DNA of 64,000 nt from Capnocytophaga sp. (GTDB lineage Bacteria; Bacteroidota; Bacteroidia; Flavobacteriales; Flavobacteriaceae): positions 1 to 64,000 of the forward strand of contig JAUMUT010000008.1 in assembly GCA_030530525.1 (NCBI GenBank), read 5' to 3'. The notes beneath the pieces were generated by a model that saw nothing but the letters and a program-made list of their open reading frames with translations, ran no database searches and was not told the origin of the DNA. A program made the translations under genes and the position numbers. Shown in pieces: positions 8,888 to 16,354 of this stretch (the first letter of the stretch is position 1; the number at the start of each line of letters is the position of its first letter).

Positions 8888-9230
8888 CTAAATCTCTTCC
8901 CATAGGATAAAGAAGTTTCTGTACCTCTCTTTAGCAGAAAGATTAGGATACAAGTACCGTATGAGTGTTTTCGTAAGTTTCCCTTTGCTCATTCCTGCAA
9001 AAATAAGTTCTTCCCCCTTATATATAGTCAGTTGCTTAGTACTTGTTGAAAAATGCTGTGATATGTTCTTCTTCAGGAGCACCAGGCCACGAAGTTTCTT
9101 TCGTCCAGCCCGTACGATGTACAACTACAACACTGTCTATTTTCCCTTGGTAGAGCTTGCTAAAATCCATTGCCTTAGGGTATTGTGCGAATGTGAGACA
9201 AGGGAGGAGGAGTAAGAATAGACGAAACAT
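8888..9230 (-). pseudogene. Frameshifted small exported protein
   Basis: The 5' part (from 9230) encodes a signal peptide (MFRLFLLLLPCLTFAQ) and continues to EEEHITAFFNKY, then stops at 9036. Deleting one T from the run TTTTT near 9050 joins it in frame to KQLTIYKGEELIFAGMSKGK and on to LWEEI, ending at 8888. The two parts read as one protein of about 113 residues, so a single-base insertion or a sequencing error in the T run has broken it. I do not recognise the family. About 230 bases between this gene and the SPFH gene hold no convincing gene. Confidence 0.55.
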
Positions 9231-9258
9231 AAGCTATAATTTATCTTTTGAGAGAAGT

Positions 9259-9534
9259 TTATTTTCTTCTCCATTTATTTAATTCTTCTTGGGTAAGGCG
9301 GTTTCTCAATTCAATATCTTGTTCCCAATTAGTTTTGTAATCGCAGTAGTTATAGCTATTTACAATAGATTTGCTATCTTTCAAGTCAAGTTCTATTTCT
9401 ATATCATCTAAGAGCATATTAGCCTTTATTTTTGTTTTCAAGATAGTGCCATTATGCCGCCTTACAATGCGATGATAGGCTCTTCTGCCTATTCCATCAT
9501 CTTTAATAATAGCTTTTTTACGACTGTGGGACAT
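9259..9534 (-). CDS. Small basic protein of unknown function
   Basis: 91 residues, with a very basic N-terminus (MSHSRKKA, then RRAYHRIVRRHN) and an aromatic C-terminal segment with NYCDYKTNW followed by a charged helix. Small basic proteins with a CDYK-W motif are widespread in accessory regions, from memory, with no known role. The ATG lies two bases after the stop of the ParB-like gene, so translation is probably coupled. It would be the last gene of the PIN unit. Confidence 0.6.
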   Translation of the reverse strand: MSHSRKKAIIKDDGIGRRAYHRIVRRHNGTILKTKIKANMLLDDIEIELDLKDSKSIVNSYNYCDYKTNWEQDIELRNRLTQEELNKWRRK

Positions 9535-9536
9535 AG

Positions 9537-10232
9537 TTATTTTTGTTTAATAATGGAGCTAATCCTTTTACTCCAACTACAAAGATAATTTAAAAAAGTT
9601 GCTTTTTTTGGCGAGACATCAGCAAATTTACAATTACCAAAATATGTATTTTCTTCTAAACTATTACTTGGTCTTATAGGTAACCTATTATATAGCACTG
9701 TTATATTATGATAAAACACATATAAGTTATAACTTTTTTCATCCATTAAAAAACTATTATAAATAGGAGCAATAATGAATGCTTCTACATTTTTATATCC
9801 CTGATTTTTTGCTTCATTCATTCTATGATTACCATCAATTACAATAAGGGAATTAATCGGTATAAAGACTGAAACAATAATTGGTTCAAAATCATCTATA
9901 ATCTTCCCCTTCAGATTATTTTTTTTGAATTTTTCAAGTTTAGAAGTATCTGAATATAAAAATGAAATAGGCAGAGAACAATTTTTGATGTTTTCTGATT
10001 TTATTATTTTGTTAGCTTTATCAATTGAGTAATATAAATCAAAATTATCTTGTTCGATATTGGTTTTAATATTAAAGTGAAAACCCTGAGAACCTTTATT
10101 ATATTGGGTTTTAAGAATTTTGTTATACTGACTTTCTAAGTCATCTTCTAATCCTATAAATTTTGAGAAAAGTCCTCTCTCCCTAAAAGAATTAAAGTAG
10201 AATTCTTTTGTTTTTTCAATTTGAGCTATCAT
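9537..10232 (-). CDS. ParB/Srx-fold-like protein
   Basis: 231 residues. Residues 131-137 read VIDGNHR, followed by MNEAKNQGYKNVEAFII, the D-G-x-H-R core plus helix and strand seen in ParB N-terminal and sulfiredoxin-like folds, which bind or hydrolyse nucleotides. No helix-turn-helix DNA-binding domain is visible, unlike in chromosome-partition ParB. The C-terminal 70 residues are unrecognised. The gene follows a small ORF by 6 bases and precedes the basic 91-residue protein by 2, so all appear cotranscribed with the PIN gene. A role in defence, toxin-antitoxin or nucleic-acid modification is inference from context. Confidence 0.6.
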   Translation of the reverse strand: MIAQIEKTKEFYFNSFRERGLFSKFIGLEDDLESQYNKILKTQYNKGSQGFHFNIKTNIEQDNFDLYYSIDKANKIIKSENIKNCSLPISFLYSDTSKLEKFKKNNLKGKIIDDFEPIIVSVFIPINSLIVIDGNHRMNEAKNQGYKNVEAFIIAPIYNSFLMDEKSYNLYVFYHNITVLYNRLPIRPSNSLEENTYFGNCKFADVSPKKATFLNYLCSWSKRISSIIKQK

Positions 10233-10238
10233 AGCTAA

Positions 10239-10388
10239 CTACTTTTTTAGAAAATCATTAGTACTAATTACCGAAGCATAGAAATAACTTAAAGCTGAAA
10301 GAAATGAATTTTGAACCTCACTTGCTACTGTCTTTTTATTGTTATAAAAAGGTCTTTTATTATCAATATTCAATCCCTTTATTATCAT
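10239..10388 (-). CDS. Short ORF (49 residues) overlapping the PIN gene end
   Basis: It runs from an ATG at 10388 to a TAG at 10239 and overlaps the last 26 bases of the PIN gene in another frame. It ends 6 bases before the ParB-like start. The sequence is mixed and protein-like: a basic N-terminal segment (NKRPFYNNKKT), then an amphipathic stretch with EVQNSFLSALSYFYASVIS. Fitting exactly between two genes with coupled spacing favours a real gene, but it may also be chance. Confidence 0.42.
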   Translation of the reverse strand: MIIKGLNIDNKRPFYNNKKTVASEVQNSFLSALSYFYASVISTNDFLKK

Positions 10389-11452
10389 ATCTATAATTAA
10401 AATCAAGCACTAAATCTTCATTAATAGATTCAATCTCAAAATCAGAAAAATCTTCTTCCGATATAATTTCAGCAGTTGATATTATTGATGACTTAAATGT
10501 TCTTGCCACACTTATCTCTTTTGCATCAAAATAATGATACTCTTTATCATCACTATCATAGTACATTGTATCTTCATCATCTGTTAAAATATCAACAGAC
10601 ACAAAGACATCTGCGTAGACTTCTATTGTTACAATATCATCATTTATATCAATAATTTTATACTGCAAATCAGTAACGATTATTTCTTCTACGTCTATAT
10701 TATAAATGTTTTTATAAAAAATAATAGTCCAATATAAGGATTCATCACATAGATTCTCTTTGAACCATTGTTTAAACTCGTTTATAAATTCATCTTTACT
10801 ATCTTCAAACATTTCTTGAATAATAATTTCCTTCCTCTTTAATAATGATAGATTAATATTATTAATGTAATCTTCATAATCATCAGAAAATATTAATTTA
10901 TTTTCATTACAATTCAAGAAATCTCTATCTGTTGAAAAAACTTTTATGAGAGTAGTTAATTGCTGCCCTTCAAAATATTTTTTGATTAACTCTATACTAA
11001 AAGCATCAGGAAATTCTGCTTTTTTACTCCCATTGCTAAAAGGAGGAACCATATTAAAATATTTCTTAAATACATCTCCAATATTTAAACTTGTGTATGG
11101 AATTTTCTTTATTATGTTTTCATTGATTAATCCATCTATTTCTTTTTTGAATGACTCAATAAGTTCATTTTTCTCAAATTTAGAAAAGAAGATATCAAAA
11201 GAATCATTATTTCTCAGAACTTTGTGCTCTTTTTCAAATTTTTTTTTTGCAGAGAGAGCTAAACCTATGTTTTTGGCAAAATTAGCTAATATTTCTTCAT
11301 AAGTTATTTCAGTAATATATAGGTCAATCATCCCTTTTTTACTTAAGCTAATTAATCCTTTTATTTTATTCCCGTGAAGAAAGTTTTCTTTTATAAAAAT
11401 AAAAGTTTTCTTTTATAAAAATACTTGTATCTAAAACAACTATATCTTTCAT
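10363..11452 (-). pseudogene. PIN-domain ribonuclease gene split by a 22-bp duplication
   Basis: Translation from the ATG at 11452 gives MKDIVVLDTSIFIKENF, a PIN-domain first strand with the first catalytic Asp (Asp8). It then shifts out of frame and stops at 11366 after 28 residues. Removing one copy of the 22-bp repeat at 11379-11422 restores a continuous 355-residue protein through FLHGNKIKGLIS into the long downstream frame (10363-11331). That frame has the other acidic residues: Glu in TYEEI, Asp in EFPDAFSI and Asp in STDRDF. PIN proteins of this large type cleave RNA. An upstream promoter places the true start at 11452. In the present state the catalytic first Asp is separated from the rest, so the protein is probably inactive unless the repeat contracts. 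Confidence 0.8.
11379..11422. repeat. 22-bp direct tandem duplication inside the PIN gene
   Basis: Two adjacent units, 11379-11400 and 11401-11422, each reading (g/a)aaagttttcttttataaaaat, match at 21 of 22 positions. Because 22 is not a multiple of three, the extra copy shifts the PIN frame; a single copy gives an open frame. Confidence 0.9.
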
Positions 11453-11470
11453 ATCTGTCTATTTTTTCCG

Positions 11471-11500
11471 CAAATATACAACAAAAAACCAAAAGAGCAA
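11471..11500 (-). promoter_or_regulatory. Promoter of the PIN/ParB-like unit
   Basis: On the minus strand TTG (11500-11498), 19 bases, then TATATTTG (11478-11471), an exact fit to the Bacteroidota consensus. The start site should fall near 11464, about 12 bases before the ATG at 11452. A loose GC-containing hairpin and T run at the carB 3' end (about 11485-11520) overlaps it. Confidence 0.65.
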
Positions 11501-11523
11501 GCCTCCAAGCCTGCCCTTTTATA

Positions 11524-14376
11524 TTATTTTGAAAGATACATCTTCCTCCTTGTATAAATATCGTAGAAAGCATCGTCTTTGAGGCTGTCGATAAAGAGGA
11601 TACTCTCACCGGTGGATTTCATTTCGGGGCCGAGCTTCTTATCTACATTGGGGAATTTGTTGAACGAGAATACGGGTTGCTTAATGGCAAAGCCTTCAAG
11701 GTGCGGAGCAAAGTGGAAATCGCTTAGTTTCTTCTCGCCCAACATTATCTTGGTCGCGTAATTCACATACGGTTCCTTATAGGCTTTGGAGATAAATGGT
11801 ACTGTGCGGGAAGCACGCGGATTCGCCTCAATGATATACACCACGTCGTCCTTTACGGCAAACTGTACATTGATAAGCCCTACCGTGTGCAGTGCCAAGG
11901 CGATTTTCTCCGTATGGTCTTTAATCTGTTGGAGGACAAACTCACCCAAGTTAAACGGTGGCAAGGTAGCGTTACTATCGCCTGAGTGAATACCACAAGG
12001 CTCTATATGTTCCATAATACCAATGATATACACATTTTCTCCATCGCATATCGCATCGGCTTCTGCCTCTATGGCGCCGTCCAAATAGTGGTCGAGTAGG
12101 AGCTTGTTGTTAGGTATCTTGCGCAACAAATCCACTACGTGGGCTTCGAGTTCTTCCTTGTTGATGACTATCTTCATACCTTGTCCGCCCAATACATACG
12201 ACGGACGCACCAAGAGCGGAAAGTCCAACTCATCGGCGAGCTTGAGGGCTTCGTCTGCCGATTCTGCCACTCCAAAGCGAGGGTAAGGGATGTTGTTTTC
12301 TTTCAACAGGGTTGAGAAACTACCTCTGTCTTCCGCCAAGTCAAGTGACTGAAAGCTGGTACCAATGATTTTGATGCCATATTTGTCCAACTTCTCGGCG
12401 AGCTTGAGTGCCGTTTGTCCGCCGAGCTGTACAATCACCCCTTCAGGCTTTTCGTGTTGGATAATATCGTAAATATACTCCCAGAACACGGGTTCAAAGT
12501 AGAGCTTATCGGCAGTATCAAAGTCGGTGGAGACGGTCTCAGGGTTACAGTTAATCATAATCGTTTCGTAACCACATTCTTTGGCTGCCAATACCCCGTG
12601 CACACAGCAGTAATCAAACTCAATGCCCTGCCCTATACGATTAGGTCCTGAGCCAAGCACCACCACCTTCTTGCGTGGGGTTACTACGCTGTCGTTGGCT
12701 ACATACTCCTCTCCGTCAGCCTTGCGGATAGGCGCTTCAAAGGTGGAATAATAATAAGGTGTCTGCGCCTTGAACTCTGCCGCACAGGTATCGACCAACT
12801 TGAACACGCGGCGAATGTTCAGTTCCTCACGCTTCTTATGCACTTCGCTTTCCCAACAACCGAGCATATAGGCGATTTGTCGGTCGGCAAAACCTTTTTG
12901 CTTTGCTTCAAAGAGGAGTTCCTTGGGAAGTGTATCTATCTTATAGGTGGAGATTTCTTTTTCTAAGGCATACAGCTCCTCGTATTGCTTTAAGAACCAC
13001 ATATCTATCTTGGTAATCTCGTGGATACGGCTCAGCGGAATGCCCATTTGCACCGCATCGTAAAGGACAAACACCCTGTCCCAGCTGGGGTAGGTGAGCT
13101 TTTCTATAATTTGTTCGTAGTTTCTCTCCCCTTTACCGTCTGCTCCTAAGCCGTTGCGCTTGATTTCGAGCGATTGGGTTGCCTTCTGCAAGGCCTCTTG
13201 GAAAGAACGCCCGATGCCCATCACCTCCCCTACCGACTTCATTTGCAAGCCGATAGTACGGTCAGAACCTTCAAACTTGTCAAAGTTCCAGCGCGGAATC
13301 TTCACGATTACATAATCCAAAGTAGGCTCAAAGAAAGCCGAAGTGGATTTGGTAATTTGGTTCTGCAACTCGTCCAAATGGTAGCCGATAGCCAGCTTAG
13401 TGGCAATCTTGGCGATAGGATAGCCCGTAGCCTTGGACGCCAATGCGGACGAACGCGATACACGGGGGTTTATCTCTATGGCGATGATATCCTCTTTCTC
13501 GTCGGGCGATACGGCAAACTGTACGTTGCAACCGCCTGCAAAGTCGCCTATACTACGCATCATCTTGATAGCCATATCTCGCATACGCTGGAAGGTGCGG
13601 TCGGAAAGGGTCATCGCGGGAGCTACTGTGATAGAGTCGCCTGTGTGGATACCCATCGGATCCATATTCTCAATGGTGCAGATAATCGCCACATTGTCGT
13701 TCCTATCGCGCAGGAGTTCCAGCTCGTATTCTTTCCAACCCAACAGCGCCTTATCTATGAGCACCTCGTGAATGGGCGATGCCTCCAAACCGCGATTGAG
13801 GAGCGTATCAAAGTCTTCTTTCTTATAAACGATAGAAGCCCCCGTACCGCCCAAGGTGAAGGACGGACGAATCACGAGCGGAAAGCCAAAACGTTGTGCG
13901 ATTTCCTTGCCTTTGAGGAAGGAGGTAGCCGTTTCGGACGGTGCCATCGGAATATCTATCTGGTCGAGGAGCACACGGAATTTCTCGCGGTCTTCGGTGA
14001 TTTGTATCGCGTCAATATCTACCCCAATGATTTCTACATTAAAATCTTTCCAAATGCCCTTTTCGTGTGCCTCAATGCAGAGGTTTAGCGCCGTTTGCCC
14101 GCCCATAGTAGGGAGTACGGCATCTATTTCGGGGTGAGCTTTGAGGATTTCTATGAGCGACTTGGTAGTCAAGGGTTTTAGATAGACCGCATCAGCCATT
14201 GAGGGGTCGGTCATAATCGTAGCGGGGTTGGAGTTGATAAGGACGGTTTTGATACCGTCTTCGCGCAAAGAGCGCAAGGATTGTGAGCCTGAGTAGTCAA
14301 ACTCGCAGGCTTGCCCGATGATAATAGGTCCTGAACCAATGAGCAGGACGCAGTGTAAATCGTTTCTTTTTGGCAT
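11524..14376 (-). CDS. carB: Carbamoyl-phosphate synthase large subunit
   Basis: 950 residues. It makes carbamoyl phosphate from bicarbonate, ATP and glutamine-derived ammonia for arginine and pyrimidine synthesis. Two ATP-grasp halves are visible: GSGPIIIGQACEFDYSG near residue 13 and the second-half GSGPNRIGQGIEFDY, each followed by an ATP-grasp core (for example TLGGTGASIV and VLGGQGMKIV). The protein stops after the second synthetase unit and lacks the ~120-residue C-terminal allosteric domain of the E. coli enzyme; I recall this shorter form as common in flavobacteria. The gene is distinctly G+C-richer than its surroundings. carA is not in the window. Confidence 0.96.
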   Translation of the reverse strand: MPKRNDLHCVLLIGSGPIIIGQACEFDYSGSQSLRSLREDGIKTVLINSNPATIMTDPSMADAVYLKPLTTKSLIEILKAHPEIDAVLPTMGGQTALNLCIEAHEKGIWKDFNVEIIGVDIDAIQITEDREKFRVLLDQIDIPMAPSETATSFLKGKEIAQRFGFPLVIRPSFTLGGTGASIVYKKEDFDTLLNRGLEASPIHEVLIDKALLGWKEYELELLRDRNDNVAIICTIENMDPMGIHTGDSITVAPAMTLSDRTFQRMRDMAIKMMRSIGDFAGGCNVQFAVSPDEKEDIIAIEINPRVSRSSALASKATGYPIAKIATKLAIGYHLDELQNQITKSTSAFFEPTLDYVIVKIPRWNFDKFEGSDRTIGLQMKSVGEVMGIGRSFQEALQKATQSLEIKRNGLGADGKGERNYEQIIEKLTYPSWDRVFVLYDAVQMGIPLSRIHEITKIDMWFLKQYEELYALEKEISTYKIDTLPKELLFEAKQKGFADRQIAYMLGCWESEVHKKREELNIRRVFKLVDTCAAEFKAQTPYYYSTFEAPIRKADGEEYVANDSVVTPRKKVVVLGSGPNRIGQGIEFDYCCVHGVLAAKECGYETIMINCNPETVSTDFDTADKLYFEPVFWEYIYDIIQHEKPEGVIVQLGGQTALKLAEKLDKYGIKIIGTSFQSLDLAEDRGSFSTLLKENNIPYPRFGVAESADEALKLADELDFPLLVRPSYVLGGQGMKIVINKEELEAHVVDLLRKIPNNKLLLDHYLDGAIEAEADAICDGENVYIIGIMEHIEPCGIHSGDSNATLPPFNLGEFVLQQIKDHTEKIALALHTVGLINVQFAVKDDVVYIIEANPRASRTVPFISKAYKEPYVNYATKIMLGEKKLSDFHFAPHLEGFAIKQPVFSFNKFPNVDKKLGPEMKSTGESILFIDSLKDDAFYDIYTRRKMYLSK

Positions 14377-14409
14377 TTTCGTTGAGATTTGCTGTATATT
14401 TTTATTGCT

Positions 14410-14937
14410 TTAATTCTTTTCTAAAAGGTAAATTAAATAGTCGTGAATAAGCCCTGTTAGCGGGGAAACTTGGGCTTCTAAGGTATGATGATAGGTGAAA
14501 CCGCATTTCTCTACCACCTTTTTAGAGGGAGCATTGTTTGTATAAACGCCTGCCCATAACCGCTCTAATAACATCGTTTTAAAGGCGTAACTGATGAGCG
14601 TTTGCGTGGCTTCGGTGGCATATCCTTTGTTCCAAAAAGGTTCTCCTACCCAATACCCTATCTCGGCTTCATTATCGCCTATCGGAAAATTAGTATCTCC
14701 TTGGAAAAGCAATCCTATGCTTCCAATAAGTGTATTATCGCTTAGGCAGATAGCGAAAGAGTGAGGTTTACAAAGAATGTGCTCAATGATATATTGGCTT
14801 TCTTCCTCGCTCTGATGTGGGTTCCACCCTGTCATAAGTGCTACGTTAGGATTTTTGGCTAACTCATATAGGTCTTTACTATCGGAGAGTTGCCAAGGAC
14901 GGAGCACCAAGCGCGATGATAATAATGTATTTTCCAT
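14410..14937 (-). CDS. GNAT N-acetyltransferase, RimJ/RimL type
   Basis: 175 residues from the ATG at 14937. An upstream TTG at 14985 would extend it, but that overlaps the preceding gene and adds a non-conserved leader. The order is that of RimJ/RimL-like enzymes: SSRLVLRPWQLSDSKDLYEL at the start, IGYWVGEPFWNKGYATEA (acetyl-CoA loop region) and an ERLWAGVYTNNAPSKKVVEK segment before a C-terminal GF-Y motif. It transfers an acetyl group from acetyl-CoA to an amine, often a protein N-terminus or small molecule. Substrate unknown. It follows the 226-residue gene by 38 bases. Confidence 0.85.
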   Translation of the reverse strand: MENTLLSSRLVLRPWQLSDSKDLYELAKNPNVALMTGWNPHQSEEESQYIIEHILCKPHSFAICLSDNTLIGSIGLLFQGDTNFPIGDNEAEIGYWVGEPFWNKGYATEATQTLISYAFKTMLLERLWAGVYTNNAPSKKVVEKCGFTYHHTLEAQVSPLTGLIHDYLIYLLEKN

Positions 14938-14975
14938 TTCTTTTGAATGTTTTGCTGAGGGGAGTTGTATAGAAC

Positions 14976-15656
14976 TTAATCCCAATAGAATTTCTGAATT
15001 ACTTGTTGTTTCTTTCGGTCAATGGAAAGTTTTATTTCACTCTCCCCATCTTCTATATAATAATATCCGCAGACCTTCCCGATAAGCTCATCAGCTCTGG
15101 TAGTAACCCCCGATTTGCTCAGGCTAAGCGTAGGTTTATTTACTTCATCATTTTGCCCATAATAGCCATAATCGCGAATAAATTTACCTGTTTCTAAATA
15201 CTTATCCCTTGTAATCCAATAGCTTAATAACATTTCAGCATACGAACCGAAATCGGCATTTGTAGCTTTCCATTCTTGTATTTGTTGGCGTAAATGGCTT
15301 TCTTTTGCTTGCTCATAAGTATAAGTAGACAAATACTCAGCTTGGTGAGTGAGGTAGTCTTTTTCTACGGAAGCGTACCAATCCAACAAAGGAGTGGTGG
15401 TAGTTGTATCAATTCGCGAATTATCAAATTGATAATGAGTGCCGTCCCAATCGAATTTGATAAAGTCAAACCCATACACCACCTCATTGGTTATCAGGTA
15501 ATTATAGGGGTTCCCTAATACAGAAACAAAATGGACTTTACCTTTTTCTTTGTTCATATCTGTCCCTAAATCAATGGTCAATAAAGGAAAGAAAATGGTT
15601 TTATATACAGGAAGAGGGTTACGAAACACCTCTTCTATCGTTGGAAATAATTTCAT
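14976..15656 (-). CDS. Hypothetical cytoplasmic protein
   Basis: 226 residues, no signal peptide or membrane helix. It contains many aromatic residues, including WDGTHYQFDNS and a YGYYGQN stretch, and ends with a beta-rich segment (GYYYIEDGESEIKLSIDRKK). The general look resembles immunity-type or SUKH-neighbourhood proteins, but I do not recognise a family. It may be cotranscribed with the acetyltransferase. No catalytic motif seen. Confidence 0.5.
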   Translation of the reverse strand: MKLFPTIEEVFRNPLPVYKTIFFPLLTIDLGTDMNKEKGKVHFVSVLGNPYNYLITNEVVYGFDFIKFDWDGTHYQFDNSRIDTTTTTPLLDWYASVEKDYLTHQAEYLSTYTYEQAKESHLRQQIQEWKATNADFGSYAEMLLSYWITRDKYLETGKFIRDYGYYGQNDEVNKPTLSLSKSGVTTRADELIGKVCGYYYIEDGESEIKLSIDRKKQQVIQKFYWD

Positions 15657-15764
15657 TTGCGTATTATTTTTTTAGATTAAAAAGTTGATTATTAAAGAAA
15701 ATAAAAGCCTCTTTCCTTCATCTTTATAACTCATTGATTACCAAACCTAACGAAAGGACACAAA

Positions 15765-15868
15765 AAACCTGCGCAGGTTTGGGGTAAAACCACACGTGAT
15801 TTTGAGGAAAACCTGCGCAGGTTTCGAGGGAAAGCAGCGCAGGTTTTTGGTAAAAGGAAAGCAGGTTT
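15765..15868. repeat. Cluster of AAACCTGCGCAGGTTT palindromes behind an HU-like gene
   Basis: The 16-base palindrome AAACCTGCGCAGGTTT occurs exactly at 15765-15780 and 15809-15824. A degenerate copy (AGCAGCGCAGGTTT) follows near 15833 and a half-site (GCAGGTTT) near 15861. A GGTAAAA stretch recurs between units. The cluster fills most of the 222-base gap and may serve as a protein-binding site, mobile palindromic repeat or weak terminator. Function unknown. Confidence 0.7.
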
Positions 15869-15877
15869 CCAAAAAGA

Positions 15878-16264
15878 TTATTTTTTCTTTTCAAAACCTG
15901 CTGCTTTCATTGCTTCAATAATACGGCTACCAGCGCGATAATTTACCGATACGGATTTGATTTTGCTTGCGGTAAATTCTTTTTCGGTTGCCGTACCTTC
16001 GCTACTAATGGCGGGGTAAAGAGTGCCGAGTTTTTCCAATCGTACGATTTTGCTCTCGGCAAGTGCCGTCTGAATTACGTTCTCCAAAGCGACAATCACT
16101 CCTTTGATATCCGCCTCGCTGAGCGAACTAAACTTCTCGATTTGCTTTGCCAAATCATCAACGGTTACCTCACCGTCATTTACAATATTGGCGTAGAATT
16201 TCTTAACGCCACCTCCGACAACGCCTGGTTGTCCCTTTGCTAATACTTTGTATTTTAGGCTCAT
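15878..16264 (-). CDS. HU-like DNA-binding protein (HU-HIG type)
   Basis: 128 residues. The arrangement follows the HU/IHF fold of Bacteroidota HU-HIG-type proteins: an N-terminal strand (KYKVLAKGQPGVVG), a helical dimerisation part with ADIKGVIVALENVIQTAL, the VRLEKLGTLYPAISSEG turn and arm, and a basic tail. It likely binds and bends DNA as a dimer. A second member of the family is at 55981. A -7 box TATCTTTG precedes it. Palindromic repeats lie directly behind the stop codon. Confidence 0.85.
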   Translation of the reverse strand: MSLKYKVLAKGQPGVVGGGVKKFYANIVNDGEVTVDDLAKQIEKFSSLSEADIKGVIVALENVIQTALAESKIVRLEKLGTLYPAISSEGTATEKEFTASKIKSVSVNYRAGSRIIEAMKAAGFEKKK

Positions 16265-16293
16265 AGTTAAAGTCTATTACGTTATTTACGGCA

Positions 16294-16354
16294 CAAAGAT
16301 AGGAATTATTTTTGAAATAACCGCTTAGTAGTATTCAATTTCTCGTTTTTCGAT
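16294..16354. repeat. 61-bp direct repeat, copy 1
   Basis: This sequence recurs at 17286-17346 with one mismatch. It begins with the HU-gene -7 box (CAAAGATA, minus strand) and extends into the last codons of the YD-repeat lipoprotein gene. Copy 2 has the same relation to the decayed sister gene, so the pair marks a tandem duplication of the lipoprotein gene with its 3' flank. Confidence 0.9.

Noticed and set aside
10363..11331. PIN gene as an intact gene starting at 11331.
   Set aside because: The frame lacks the first PIN strand with its catalytic Asp, which is found in the preceding fragment, and the promoter points to 11452.
13174..14088. Long plus-strand open frame (304 residues) opposite carB.
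   Set aside because: Low-complexity, unlike any family, and fully antisense to a clear core gene; a codon-composition shadow.
15765..15868. CRISPR array made of the AAACCTGCGCAGGTTT repeats.
   Set aside because: Only two exact units, no equal spacers, no cas genes in the window.
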